This document shows positions 1 through 8,986 of a DNA stretch of 64,000 nucleotides, one piece after another (within the stretch, counting starts at the first letter, position 1; the number at the start of each line of letters is the position of its first letter). The stretch lies in the NCBI RefSeq assembly GCF_038433135.1, contig NZ_JBCDMV010000002.1, positions 62,001 to 126,000 of the forward strand. The letters run 5' to 3'. Below the pieces are notes generated by a model, which was not told the DNA's origin, searched no databases, and saw nothing but the letters and a program-made list of their open reading frames with translations. The stretch is from Luteococcus sp038433135 (lineage in GTDB: Bacteria; Actinomycetota; Actinomycetes; Propionibacteriales; Propionibacteriaceae). Made by a program: the position numbers and the translations under genes.

Positions 1-1605
1 CATCAGGTTGACCGTGTAGGTCTCGGCGTCGGCCCAGAATCCCTTCTGCTGCTTGGAAGCAATCGCGTCGACGTACTCGCGGAAGCTGTCGTGCTTGCCG
101 GCCATTGGCATCGGCAGGTAGCCGGGCAGCAGGTTGTACAGCGTCGGGATGTCCGTCGAGCCCTGGATCGACGCGTGCCCGCGCAGCGCCATGATCCCCG
201 AGCCGGGACGGCCCACATTGCCCATCAGCAGCTGCAGGATCGTCGACGTGCGGATCACCTGCGCGCCATTGGTGTGCTGCGTCCAGCCCACGGCGTAGCA
301 GAAGGCGGTGGTGCGCTCCCGGCCCGAATTCTGGACGATGGCATCCGCCAGGTAGTCGAAGTCCGCCCGACTGATACCACAGGCCTGCTCCACCATCTCC
401 GGGGTGTAGCGGGCATAGTGCCGCTTGAGGATGTTCAGCACGCAGTTGGGGTCCTGCAGGGTCGGATCGGTCTTGATCCGAGCGTGCTCCAGCGGCGCAC
501 CGCCGGCACCCTGGGTCTCCGACTGGCCCGCCTTGGCTTCGGTCTGGCCGTCATGACCCTGGGGGGAGTCCACCGTGTCGCCACCCTCGGTGGCATAGGC
601 CCAGCTCTTGGTGTCGTAGGCGTGTTTGGCCTCGTCGTAGCCGCTGAAGAGGCCATCGAGGTCCTCGGTGTCCTGGAAGTCGTCGCTGACCACGCTGGCG
701 GCATTGGTGAAGGTGAGCACGTACTCCTTGAACCACAGGTCATTGCTCAGCACGTGGTTGATCAGGGCGCCCAGCAGCACGATGTCGGAGCCGATCCGCA
801 GCGGGATGTGCCGGTCTGCCTGCGCCGAGGTGCGGGTGAAGCGCGGATCGACGTGGATGATCCGGGCGCCCTTCAGCTTGGCCTCGGTGACCCATTGGAA
901 GGCAACCGGATGGCACTCGGCCATGTTGGAACCCTGGATGATGATGCAGTCAGAGTTGGCCAGATCCTGCGTGTACTGGGTGGCGCCGCCGCGCCCAAAG
1001 GAGGCTCCCAGACCGGGAACCGTGGCGGAGTGTCATATTCGGGCCTGGTTCTCGATCTGGATGGCGCCCGCCGCGGTGAAGAGCTTCTTGATCAGGTAGT
1101 TCTCTTCATTGTCCAGGGCCGCACCGCCCAGCGACGCGATGCCCATGGTGCGACGAAGATCCTTGTGGCCGGCCTCGTCCTGCTCCTGCCACCAGTCGTG
1201 CCGGGCCTGCAGGAAACGGTCGGCGATCATGTCGATGGCCGTGTCCCGGTCCAGATCCTCCCAGTCCGTGGCGTACGGGCGACGGTAGCGGACCTTGGTG
1301 ATCCGACGGGGAGAGCTCACCAGCTCCTTGGAGGCGGCCCCCTTGGGGCACAGCCGGCCGCGGTTGATCGGGGAATCGGGATCGCCCTCGATCTGGATGA
1401 TCTTGCCGTCCTTGGCAAAGATCTTCTGGCCGCAGCCCACGGCGCAGTAGGGGCAGACGCTGCGGGCGACGTGATCGGCCTGTGCAATCCGCGGCTCGAT
1501 GTTCACGGTCTTCTCGGAGACAACGGAGGGCCCGCGGCCCAGCACGTCCCCGGAGCCGAGCTGGCGCAGCACCGGCCAGTCGAGCAACTTCTTCGGGCTG
1601 ACCAT
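1..1605 (-). CDS. fdhA: Formate dehydrogenase alpha subunit, selenocysteine-containing (3' end outside window)
   Basis: Molybdopterin/tungstopterin oxidoreductase that oxidises formate to CO2. 535 codons are present and the gene continues past base 1. Start ATG at 1605 follows a GGAGG site. Cys51, Cys54, Cys58 and Cys86 form the N-terminal [4Fe-4S] site. An in-frame TGA at 1033-1035 falls exactly at the metal-ligand position (residue 191, context IENQARI-U-HSATVPGLGASFG) and the reading frame continues with clear FDH sequence (GSNMAECHPVAFQW, HVDPRFTRTSA). I read it as Sec, helped by the hairpin just downstream. No twin-arginine signal is visible at the N-terminus, so the subunit is probably cytoplasmic. 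A gene caller that stops at TGA would split this gene in two. Confidence 0.93.
1003..1035 (-). promoter_or_regulatory. Bacterial SECIS element with its UGA codon
   Basis: On the minus strand, UGA (1035-1033) is followed after 11 bases by arm GGUUCCC (1021-1015), loop GGUCU (1014-1010) and arm GGGAGCC (1009-1003). All seven pairs form (one G-U), and the GGUCU loop is the kind bound by SelB in bacterial fdh mRNAs. This explains the stop codon inside the fdhA frame. It implies selA, selB, selC and selD elsewhere in the genome. Confidence 0.88.
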
Positions 1606-1893
1606 GGCACCTCCTGCAGCTGACGTGGTGCACTCAGCATAACCAGCACCTCCGACAGATTTCACTACCCGGGAGATGAACAGCCTGCTCCCCGGCCTGT
1701 TGCCTGGCTCCCCGGACCGTGGCCTTGCTCCTCCCGGTGCGGGAATGCGCCGCACCGGCCATGGCAGGGCAGCGGTTCGAGGAGGACAGCCGGAGTTTCG
1801 GAAGCGGCGCCGAGTGCTCCGAGACTGCGGGCCGGGTGGTGGATCCACCTTCCACGGGACTGGTTCCGGTTTGGCAGTCACGCCATGGCAAGG

Positions 1894-2856
1894 TCAGGGG
1901 GTGGGTGCAGGCCCGTCATCACCCGGGGCGTGCCCGACACGCAGCACCATCCCGCTCTTGGCGACACGGATCGGGCCCCGATAGGCCGAGGCCGCCTGGT
2001 CCACCCACCACGAGTCCTCGGCGCGCCCGGCCAGGTGCGACAGGACCAGCTGACCGACGCCCGACAGACAGGCGACCCGGCCCGCGTCGGCCGGCGTCGT
2101 GTGCGACTTCAGCTGGTGGTTCAGGAAGGCGCCGGAGAATCCCTGCTCCCGGTAGAAGTCGACGTTCACGGCCTCGTGTACCAGCAGGTCCGTCCCGCGT
2201 GCCAGCTCCACCAGTGCGGGGCAGAAGGTGGTGTCCCCCGAGATCGTGACCGATCCGTGGAGCGTCTCGAAGCGGTAGGCATAGGCAGGCTGCACCGGAG
2301 GATGGTCGACGCTGGTTGCCAAGACCCGTACACGACTGTCCTCAAAGACGACGGTGGGTTCGCTGAACGAGTCGTCGAGCTCCCGAACTTCCAGCAGACG
2401 CCCCAACTCGGGGCGACCCTCGTCCTGGATCCGGATGTCAAGGTCATAGGAGAAGCCCCGCAGGATCGAGTCCATCAGGCCTCGGGAGCCCGCCAGGGAA
2501 CCACTGGCGCGCTCCGGGTCGGGGCCCGGGCCGATCACGGGGACCGGCGCCTCCAGCCCGTCCACGGGTTTTCCCCAGTTGAACAGCAGGTAGCCAGGCA
2601 GTTCCGCCACGTGGTCCGAGTGCAGGTGGGTGATGAACATGCCAGCCAGGTCCCGACCCCTCAGGCCCGCCTCGTGGGCGGCGCGGGTGCAGCCCAGGCC
2701 GAAGTCGACCAAGTAGAAGCGGTCATCGACCACGACGGCAGTGGCGATGCCGTTCTCGGGGCCGCGGATGGCGGGTCCGGCCGCCACGCCGAGGGTGATG
2801 ACGCTCAGGCCGCGGTGGGTCCCCAGGTCAAGGGTCTCCTGGCAGTCGGGGTGCAT
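1894..2856 (-). CDS. MBL-fold metallo-hydrolase (RNase Z-like)
   Basis: A 320-residue metallo-beta-lactamase-fold hydrolase. The zinc motif THLHSDH is near residues 77-83; further ligands are likely in ISGDTTF (about residue 208) and LSHLAG (near the C-terminus). The layout resembles ribonuclease Z and arylsulfatase-like MBL proteins, but substrate cannot be read from sequence. It starts 36 bases downstream of the aldehyde dehydrogenase on the same strand, so the two are probably co-transcribed. In this setting it could hydrolyse an ester, lactone or thioester made during aromatic breakdown; that is inference. ATG 2856 is the natural start, just before the Met-His-Pro-Asp N-terminus. Confidence 0.8.
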   Translation of the reverse strand: MHPDCQETLDLGTHRGLSVITLGVAAGPAIRGPENGIATAVVVDDRFYLVDFGLGCTRAAHEAGLRGRDLAGMFITHLHSDHVAELPGYLLFNWGKPVDGLEAPVPVIGPGPDPERASGSLAGSRGLMDSILRGFSYDLDIRIQDEGRPELGRLLEVRELDDSFSEPTVVFEDSRVRVLATSVDHPPVQPAYAYRFETLHGSVTISGDTTFCPALVELARGTDLLVHEAVNVDFYREQGFSGAFLNHQLKSHTTPADAGRVACLSGVGQLVLSHLAGRAEDSWWVDQAASAYRGPIRVAKSGMVLRVGHAPGDDGPAPTP

Positions 2857-2892
2857 GGTCTTCCTAGGGTTCGAGGTGTTCAGGGGGGGCGG

Positions 2893-4275
2893 TCAGGGTA
2901 GACAGTGGGGGCGTTCGTTGACGACCCGGGTCTCCAAGTAGTGCTCCAAGCCCCACACGCCGCGCTCCCGGCCGACACCGGACTGTCGCCAGCCACCGAA
3001 GGGGGCGTCGGGCTCCACCTGGGTGTGCTGGTTGATCCACACGGTCCCGGCCTCGATCCGCTCGGCGACGCCGCGGGCCCGTTCCAGGTCCGGGCTCCAG
3101 ACGGAGGCGCCCAGGCCCCACTCCTGTTCGTTGAGGCGACCGGTGAGCTCGTCAACGTCGTCATAGGTCACCACGGGTAGTGCGGCGCCGAACTGCTCCT
3201 CGCGGACCAGGGGTGCCTGGTCGTCGAGGCCGGTGATGATGGTTGGGGCCATGAAGTGGCCGGGCAGGTCACAGCCCCGGCCACCGCCGATGACCCGTCG
3301 ACCGCCGATCGCCAGGGCCTGGTCCACCATCTCCTGCACGGAGCTCAGCTGGCTGGCATTGTGCATCGGGCCCATCGTGGTCGACGGTTGTAGCCCGGGG
3401 CCCACGACGAGACGCTGCGCCTCGGCCACCATCGCGTCGACCACTTCCTGCGCCCGGTCCGCGGGGACGTAAACCCGCTTGACCGCCATGCAGACCTGCC
3501 CCGCATTACGGAAGGCCGACCTGACCAGGGCCTGCCCGGTGAATCCGGCATCCGCATCCGGCAGGATGATGGCGGGGTCATTGCCGCCCAGCTCCATCGT
3601 CACGCGTTTCACGGTAGGTGCGGCTTGGGCGAGGATCCTGGTGCCCACGTCGGTCGAGCCGGTGAAGGAGATCTTGCGGACCCGCGGGTGCTCGGCAAGA
3701 GCCACGTTGACGGTGCGGTCGCTGGACGTGGCGCACTGCAGGACACCGTCCGGCAGATGGGCGGCCATCTTCTCGACGAGGGACATGGTCGACAGCGGGG
3801 TGGTGGGCGACGGCTTGGAGACCACGGTGCAGCCGGTGGTCAGGGCGGGCGCCAGCTTGACCAGCAGCAGGGAGATCGGGAAGTTCCACGGGGTGATGGT
3901 GCCGGTGACGCCCACGGGTAGGCGGTCCACGCGCACGCTGCGATCCTCGCGGTCGGGCAGCTGCAGGCTGCGCTCCCAGTCGAGGGCAGCGTAGTGATCC
4001 AGCATCCCGGCCCCGATGAGGAATTCGCCACGCGCCTCGGCCAGGGGCTTGCCCTGTTCCCGCGACAGCAGGGTGGCCAGCTCCTCGACGTCCCGGCGGA
4101 TCGCGTCGGCACACTGTCTCAGCGCGTCGACGCGTGCTTCGTGGCTCTGGGCCCAGGAACGCATCCCGGCAGCGGCGCGCGCCACCATCCGGTCGACGTC
4201 GGCCGGGGAATGCTCGGGTGCCTGCCCCACCACATCCAATGTGGCCGGGTCCAACACGTCGTAGTGCTGATCCAT
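2893..4275 (-). CDS. NAD(P)-dependent aldehyde dehydrogenase
   Basis: A 460-residue ALDH superfamily enzyme. Visible landmarks are TPWNFP (about residue 129), the nucleotide-binding FTGSTDVG, the general-base glutamate in ELGGNDP and the catalytic cysteine in NAGQVCMAV. The divergent SDR at 4507 resembles coniferyl-alcohol dehydrogenases, so an aryl or cinnamyl aldehyde is a reasonable substrate; this is inference. It is divergent from the SDR-reductase-P450 operon across a 231-base gap and is followed by the MBL hydrolase. It is somewhat shorter than typical 480-500 residue ALDHs but has no missing catalytic motif. Confidence 0.85.
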   Translation of the reverse strand: MDQHYDVLDPATLDVVGQAPEHSPADVDRMVARAAAGMRSWAQSHEARVDALRQCADAIRRDVEELATLLSREQGKPLAEARGEFLIGAGMLDHYAALDWERSLQLPDREDRSVRVDRLPVGVTGTITPWNFPISLLLVKLAPALTTGCTVVSKPSPTTPLSTMSLVEKMAAHLPDGVLQCATSSDRTVNVALAEHPRVRKISFTGSTDVGTRILAQAAPTVKRVTMELGGNDPAIILPDADAGFTGQALVRSAFRNAGQVCMAVKRVYVPADRAQEVVDAMVAEAQRLVVGPGLQPSTTMGPMHNASQLSSVQEMVDQALAIGGRRVIGGGRGCDLPGHFMAPTIITGLDDQAPLVREEQFGAALPVVTYDDVDELTGRLNEQEWGLGASVWSPDLERARGVAERIEAGTVWINQHTQVEPDAPFGGWRQSGVGRERGVWGLEHYLETRVVNERPHCLP

Positions 4276-4357
4276 TGCTCGCCTCCGGTTTCCGCCCGTC
4301 GATCAGGTCTTGGCTGGTTCAAGGCTTGCAAACGCCGACGGCGGCGCGAACGGGAAT

Positions 4358-4372
4358 TTCTACTGAGTGGAA
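4358..4372. promoter_or_regulatory. Imperfect palindrome, candidate IclR operator
   Basis: TTCTACTGAGTGGAA lies in the 231-base gap between the divergent aldehyde dehydrogenase and SDR genes. Arms TTCTAC and GTGGAA pair with one G-T mismatch around TGA. The 15-bp size and TTC...GAA ends suit an IclR-family site; the IclR gene at 8946 would be the regulator. Weak on sequence alone. Confidence 0.35.
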
Positions 4373-4506
4373 GATTCTGATCCACATGGATGTGATGAAG
4401 CTCACACTGGAGGAGTTCGCAGGTCCCAGCGCCATCCCCGCGTCGATGCCGACCGGGAGGGGGAGCGGACCCGCCGAGGACCACACAACGAGCGAGGAGA
4501 GTGCAG

Positions 4507-5292
4507 ATGCCCAACACAGACCCCAAGCCCTTGGTCATCACCGGGGCCGCCTCGGGAATTGGCGCCGACACCTGGCGTCGCCTGTCGACGGCAGGCCACA
4601 CGCTGGTGGGCGTCGACCGGACGCCGGTGGAGGACTTCGTCGGGCAGTTCATCGTGGGGGACCTGTCCACCACCGAGGGGATCGACGCGGTCGTCGAACA
4701 GCTCCCCGAGCAATTGTCCGGCCTGGTCAACATCGCCGGCGTGCCCGGCACCGCCCCCGTGGAAACGGTGCTCGCCGTCAATGTCTTCGCGGTCCGCGAC
4801 CTGACATCGGCCTGCCTGCCACGCATCGAGGACGGCGGCTGCGTTGTCAACCTCTCATCCTCGGTCGCCGACGACTGGCGCGCCCATGCGGCCGCAGTCC
4901 GGGAGCTCGCCCTCTGCCCCCGCGACGAGCTGGAGCGCGCCCGGCAACTCGTGGCCGATGCCTCCTACCTGTGGTCCAAGCGTGCGGTCCGGTTGCTCAC
5001 CGAGCACTTCGCCGCGCAGCTGGTGGAGCGCCGTATCCGGGTCACCTCCGTCAGCCCGGGCCCGGTGCAGACCCCGATTCTGGACGACTTCCGTCGCGAC
5101 CACGGCCAGGACAAGGTCAACGGCGCCGGGCAACTGCTCGGCCGCTTTGGCAGCCCCGAGGACATCTCCGTCGTGGTGGCCTTCCTGGTGGGGGAGCAGG
5201 GCCGTTGGGTCAACGGCACCGACATCCGCGTCGACGGTGGTCTGGGTGCCTGGCGCAGCGAGCACGCGGCCCGCTCCGAGGAACAGGCATGA
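4507..5292 (+). CDS. SDR-family dehydrogenase, coniferyl-alcohol-dehydrogenase-like
   Basis: A 261-residue classical short-chain dehydrogenase. N-terminal cofactor motif TGAASGIG, active-site YLWSK, and a C-terminal stretch (SPGPVQTPILDDFR, then GRFGSPEDI and WVNGTDIRVDGG) that is characteristic of coniferyl-alcohol/3-alpha-hydroxysteroid dehydrogenase-type SDRs. It would oxidise an aryl or allylic alcohol to the aldehyde with NAD(P)+. ATG 4507 is preferred over GTG 4501 because GAGGAG lies about 8 bases upstream. It heads an operon: its stop overlaps the next start as ATGA. The exact substrate is not proven. Confidence 0.8.
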   Translation: MPNTDPKPLVITGAASGIGADTWRRLSTAGHTLVGVDRTPVEDFVGQFIVGDLSTTEGIDAVVEQLPEQLSGLVNIAGVPGTAPVETVLAVNVFAVRDLTSACLPRIEDGGCVVNLSSSVADDWRAHAAAVRELALCPRDELERARQLVADASYLWSKRAVRLLTEHFAAQLVERRIRVTSVSPGPVQTPILDDFRRDHGQDKVNGAGQLLGRFGSPEDISVVVAFLVGEQGRWVNGTDIRVDGGLGAWRSEHAARSEEQA

Positions 5293-6257
5293 GCACCCCC
5301 ACCCCGGCCGACGGGCAGCTGGAGGTCCGGGTCCGGCAGTGCGAGGAGCTGGCCAGCGGCGTGCGTCGCCTCACCTTCGAACGCACGGACGGATCCGACT
5401 TCCCCGCTTGGGAACCTGGTTCGCACGTCGACGTCGTGATGCCGGACCATGTGCGCCAGTACTCGATCTGCTCCTCGCCGCGCCAGCGTCGACAGCTCCA
5501 GGTCAGCGTGCTGCACGTGTCGGACTCCCGGGGTGGCTCAGCCTGGGTGCACGAGCAACTGCGTGAGGGGCAGGTGCTGCGGATCTCCGCCCCCCGCAAC
5601 AATTTCGTCTTCCAGGACTCCCGCAAATACCTGTTCATCGCAGGCGGGATCGGCATCACCCCGATCATCCCGATGATCGAGCGGGCCGAGGAGCTGGGGC
5701 GCGAATGGACCCTGGTCTACGCCGGCCGTTCCCGCTCGACGATGGCCTTCCTGCCCGAGTTGGAGGAGCACCACCCGGACAGGGTCAAGGCCTATCCGGC
5801 CCACGAGACGGGCCGGGTCAACCTGGCCGACCACCTCGCCATGCCCCGCGCGAAGATGCTGATCTACGCCTGCGGCCCCACGCGGATGGTCGAGGAGATC
5901 GAGGACTGGGCCCGGGGCTGGCCCCCGGGCGTCCTGCACACCGAACGCTTCCAGGCCGCCTCCCTCGATGCCGGCGCCAGCATGGAGGCCTTCGAGGTGG
6001 AACTGGCCCGTAGCGGCCGCACCGTGGAGGTGGCCACGGACCAAACCGTCCTGGAGGCGCTCGAGGAGTCCGGCACTCGGATCCTGTCCTCCTGCCGGGC
6101 GGGTGTCTGCGGTACCTGCGAGACGGAGGTGCTGTCCGGTGAGGTGGACCATCGCGACGTCGTCCTGTCCCCGGCCGAGCAGGAGGCCAGCCAGACGATG
6201 ATGGTCTGTGTCTCCCGCGCCGCCAATGGCTGCCACCGCCTGCGCCTCAACCTGTGA
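5289..6257 (+). CDS. Phthalate-dioxygenase-reductase-type flavin/[2Fe-2S] reductase
   Basis: A 322-residue electron-transfer protein. It has a ferredoxin-reductase-like flavin domain (RQYSICSSP, about residues 55-63), an NAD(P)H domain (FIAGGIGITPIIPM; YACGPTRM) and a C-terminal plant-type [2Fe-2S] domain with Cys269, Cys274, Cys277 and Cys307. This layout is that of the vanillate O-demethylase and phthalate dioxygenase reductases (VanB/OphA1 type). No Rieske oxygenase partner is present; the next gene, 24 bases downstream, is a P450, so this is the likely single-protein redox partner. Its start overlaps the SDR stop. Confidence 0.88.
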   Translation: MSTPTPADGQLEVRVRQCEELASGVRRLTFERTDGSDFPAWEPGSHVDVVMPDHVRQYSICSSPRQRRQLQVSVLHVSDSRGGSAWVHEQLREGQVLRISAPRNNFVFQDSRKYLFIAGGIGITPIIPMIERAEELGREWTLVYAGRSRSTMAFLPELEEHHPDRVKAYPAHETGRVNLADHLAMPRAKMLIYACGPTRMVEEIEDWARGWPPGVLHTERFQAASLDAGASMEAFEVELARSGRTVEVATDQTVLEALEESGTRILSSCRAGVCGTCETEVLSGEVDHRDVVLSPAEQEASQTMMVCVSRAANGCHRLRLNL

Positions 6258-6281
6258 CCACCGCCCCGTGAGGAGACATCC

Positions 6282-7499
6282 ATGAGCACCAGGACCACTG
6301 CCCCCGTGACCGACATCGACCCCTTCTCCCTGGAGTCGATCACCGACCCCCACCCGATGAACGCCCGGCTGCGCGAGCTGGGGCCCGTCTTCTGGGTGGA
6401 GAAGTACCAGTGCTTCGGCGTCGCCCGCCATGACTGGGTCTACGAGATCCTCACCGACTTCGAGACCTACATCTCCGGCGGTGGCGCCGGCCCCAATGAC
6501 ATCCGGCAGGACCCCGAGTGGCGTCCCCCGTCGATCCTGGAGTCCGACCCGCCCACGCACACCGCAATGCGCCGCGCCCTGACCGGCGTGATCAACCCGG
6601 CCAAGATGCGCCAGCTCCGCGGCGGTTTCGAGGAACATGCCCAGGAGCTCGGCGACAGCCTTCTGGGCCGCGATCGGGTGGATGGCATCAAGGACATCGC
6701 CGAGCCCTACCCGCTGAAGGTCTTCCCGGACGCCGTTGGCCTGCGGCCAACTGGCCGCGAGAACCTGCTGCCCTACGGGTCCATGGTCTTCAATGCTTTC
6801 GGCGCCGACAACCAGATCCGGCAGGATGCCTTCCGCGAGGGTGAGAAGGTCTCGGCCTGGATCATGGACTCCTGCGCCCGGGAGAACCTGTCGACGACGG
6901 GTCTCGGGGCCGAGATCTGGGCCGCGGCGGAGCAGGGCCTGGTCTCACCAGAGCAGGCGACCTTGCTGGTCCGCGCCCTGCTCAGCGCCGGCGTGGACAC
7001 GACGGTCTTCGGGATCGGCAACACCCTCTACTGCCTGGCCAGCAATCCGGAGCAGTGGGAGGCGCTGCGAGCCGAGCCGCAGCTCGCCAAGTTCGCCGTC
7101 GACGAGGCCCTGCGCGTCGAGTCCCCCTTCCAGAAGTTCCATCGGACCGTCGCGGTCGACACCTCGATCGAGGGCGTCGAGCTGCCCGCGGGAGCCAAGG
7201 TCCTGGTCTTCCTGGGCGCCGCGAACCATGATCCGGACAAGTGGGGGGCCGATGCCAGCTCCTTCGACCTGCAGCGGTCAGCCTCCGGCCACGTCGCCTT
7301 CGGCATGGGCCTGCACCAGTGCGTCGGGCAACCGATCGCCCGCCTGGAGATCGAACTGGTCCTGACGGCGCTGGCCTCCCGCTTCGAGCGGATCGAGCTG
7401 GCCGACGAGCCCGTCCCCTGGATCCACAACGTCCTTCGTGGCTGGGAATCCCTGCCGCTGTCACTGACCCCTGCGGCACGAGTCCCGGACCACGCCTGA
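6282..7499 (+). CDS. Cytochrome P450, CYP199-like (para-substituted aryl acid oxidation)
   Basis: A 405-residue soluble P450. I-helix LLSAGVDTTVFG, ExxR motif in VDEALRVESP, and heme loop FGMGLHQCVG with proximal Cys347. The I-helix through heme loop (LYCLASNP, FLGAANHDP) and the ending NVLRGWESLP recall CYP199A enzymes, which O-demethylate or hydroxylate para-substituted benzoates. O-demethylation of 4-methoxybenzoate would yield 4-hydroxybenzoate for PobA at 20058. It is preceded by a GAGGAG site and sits between its probable reductase and an importer. The substrate is inferred from family likeness, not shown. Confidence 0.82.
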   Translation: MSTRTTAPVTDIDPFSLESITDPHPMNARLRELGPVFWVEKYQCFGVARHDWVYEILTDFETYISGGGAGPNDIRQDPEWRPPSILESDPPTHTAMRRALTGVINPAKMRQLRGGFEEHAQELGDSLLGRDRVDGIKDIAEPYPLKVFPDAVGLRPTGRENLLPYGSMVFNAFGADNQIRQDAFREGEKVSAWIMDSCARENLSTTGLGAEIWAAAEQGLVSPEQATLLVRALLSAGVDTTVFGIGNTLYCLASNPEQWEALRAEPQLAKFAVDEALRVESPFQKFHRTVAVDTSIEGVELPAGAKVLVFLGAANHDPDKWGADASSFDLQRSASGHVAFGMGLHQCVGQPIARLEIELVLTALASRFERIELADEPVPWIHNVLRGWESLPLSLTPAARVPDHA

Positions 7500-7549
7500 A
7501 GCACCAGCTCCAATCCCCACCAGTTCGAATGCCCAAAAGGAGGCATGTC

Positions 7550-8986
7550 ATGTCCACCACCCACGTCCGTGGCGTCAGCGACGACGCTGCGGCCGACCCG
7601 GCGCTCTGGTCACCGGGCAGGCGAAATCGATATGCGTGGATGATCACGCTCCTGCTGACCCTGCTGATGATGCTCAACTGGGCGGACAAGGCCGTGATGG
7701 GACTGGCCGCTGTCCCGATCATGAAGGAGATGGGCATCACCCCCGGCCAGTTCGGTCTGGTCAGCTCCGGGATGTTCCTGGCCTTCACGATCTCCCAGTT
7801 GCTGGTCGCCCCGCTGTCCACCAAGGTGCCCAGCCGCTGGCTGATCCTGGCCATGTGCGGGATCTGGGCCATCTCCAACCTGCCTGTCGTGATCTTCGCG
7901 AGCCTGCCGGCGCTGTGGGTCTCGCGGCTCCTGCTCGGCGCCGGTGAGGGCCCATACGCGCCGTTGTGCATGCACAGCGTCTACAAGTGGTTTCCCACCA
8001 AGCGAGGGGCGACCCCCGCCGCCATCGCCTCGTCGGGCGTGACCATCGGGATCGTCGCCTTCGCACCCATCCTCGCCGTGTTGATCAGCTCCTTCGGTTG
8101 GAAGGTGGCCTTCCTGAGCCTGTCGGGCGTCGGGCTCGTGTGGGGTCTGGTGTGGATCGTGGTGGGCAAGGACGGTCCCTACACCTCACTGGCCGCGGAA
8201 CGCGAGATCGAAGGCCCGGATGCCGCCGGGCAGACCGTGCCCTCGCTCGCCGAGGAGCCGGTACCCTTCCTGCGCTCGATCCTCAACCCGACCTGGTTCT
8301 TCGCCGTCCTGGTCTCCTTCTTCGGCTACTGGGCTTTCGCGCTGTGCACCTCGTGGGGGCCCGCCTACTTCGAGACGGTGCTGGGCTACTCCCGTCGGGC
8401 CGCCGGGAGCATGATCGCCCTGCCCGCCGCCTGGGGCTTCATCTGCACCATCGCGCTGAGTAACCTCACCCAGCGGCTCGACCTCAAGGGCGTGCCGACC
8501 CGCTGGGCGCGCGGCCTGGTCGTTGGGCTCGCCGGGCTGCTGGCCGGCACCAGCCTGGCCGTGTCCACCTATGTGGGCAATCCCGTGCTGGCACTGGTCC
8601 TGCTATCCGTAGGCTTCGGCACCGCGCCGGCCCTGTTCGCCGTCACCTACCTGATCGTCGGGGAACTGACCACCATCGCGCAGCGCCCGGCCCACCTGAA
8701 CGTCGCCAATGCCGGGCTGTCGATGGGCGGTGTGGTGGCCCCGTCGGTGGCCGGTTTCCTGATCGGGGCTGCCAGCACGCCCGCCGACGGTTATGTCAGC
8801 GCCTTCCGGCTCACCGGCGTCCTGCTCGCGGCCGCTGGCCTTGGCTGCCTGGTCTTCGTGAACCAGCAGCGGGAACAGCGCAAGCTCGGTCTGTTGGCCC
8901 ATACTGAGGAAACAGACCTCGACGGGCCGATGGAGGGGGAGACCGGTGGCGGGGAACACATCACGGCCGGGCGTCAGCCAGGCTGA
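7550..8986 (+). CDS. MFS transporter, ACS-like organic anion importer
   Basis: A 478-residue membrane protein with about 12 predicted hydrophobic segments and a hydrophilic loop near the middle (about residues 208-240). The N-terminal half (LNWADKAVMGLA, then GLVSSGMFLAFTISQL) is typical of anion:cation symporters that take up aromatic or sugar acids. ATG 7550 is chosen because AGGAGG ends six bases upstream; an ATG at 7529 lacks this. It likely imports the substrate of the P450 operon. Its C-terminal codons overlap the IclR gene by 41 bases. Confidence 0.85.
   Translation: MSTTHVRGVSDDAAADPALWSPGRRNRYAWMITLLLTLLMMLNWADKAVMGLAAVPIMKEMGITPGQFGLVSSGMFLAFTISQLLVAPLSTKVPSRWLILAMCGIWAISNLPVVIFASLPALWVSRLLLGAGEGPYAPLCMHSVYKWFPTKRGATPAAIASSGVTIGIVAFAPILAVLISSFGWKVAFLSLSGVGLVWGLVWIVVGKDGPYTSLAAEREIEGPDAAGQTVPSLAEEPVPFLRSILNPTWFFAVLVSFFGYWAFALCTSWGPAYFETVLGYSRRAAGSMIALPAAWGFICTIALSNLTQRLDLKGVPTRWARGLVVGLAGLLAGTSLAVSTYVGNPVLALVLLSVGFGTAPALFAVTYLIVGELTTIAQRPAHLNVANAGLSMGGVVAPSVAGFLIGAASTPADGYVSAFRLTGVLLAAAGLGCLVFVNQQREQRKLGLLAHTEETDLDGPMEGETGGGEHITAGRQPG

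Noticed and set aside
1033..1035. Stop codon splitting fdhA, suggesting a pseudogene or two genes
   Set aside because: The TGA is at the selenocysteine position, the frame continues without shift, and a SECIS hairpin follows.
91..1623. Long plus-strand open frame opposite fdhA
   Set aside because: It is the antisense shadow of fdhA in GC-rich DNA; the translation has no family motif, while the minus strand encodes clear FDH sequence.
4134..5288. Upstream extension of the reductase frame to 4134
   Set aside because: It runs through the aldehyde dehydrogenase and SDR coding regions in another frame; the reductase starts at ATG 5289 with an ATGA overlap.
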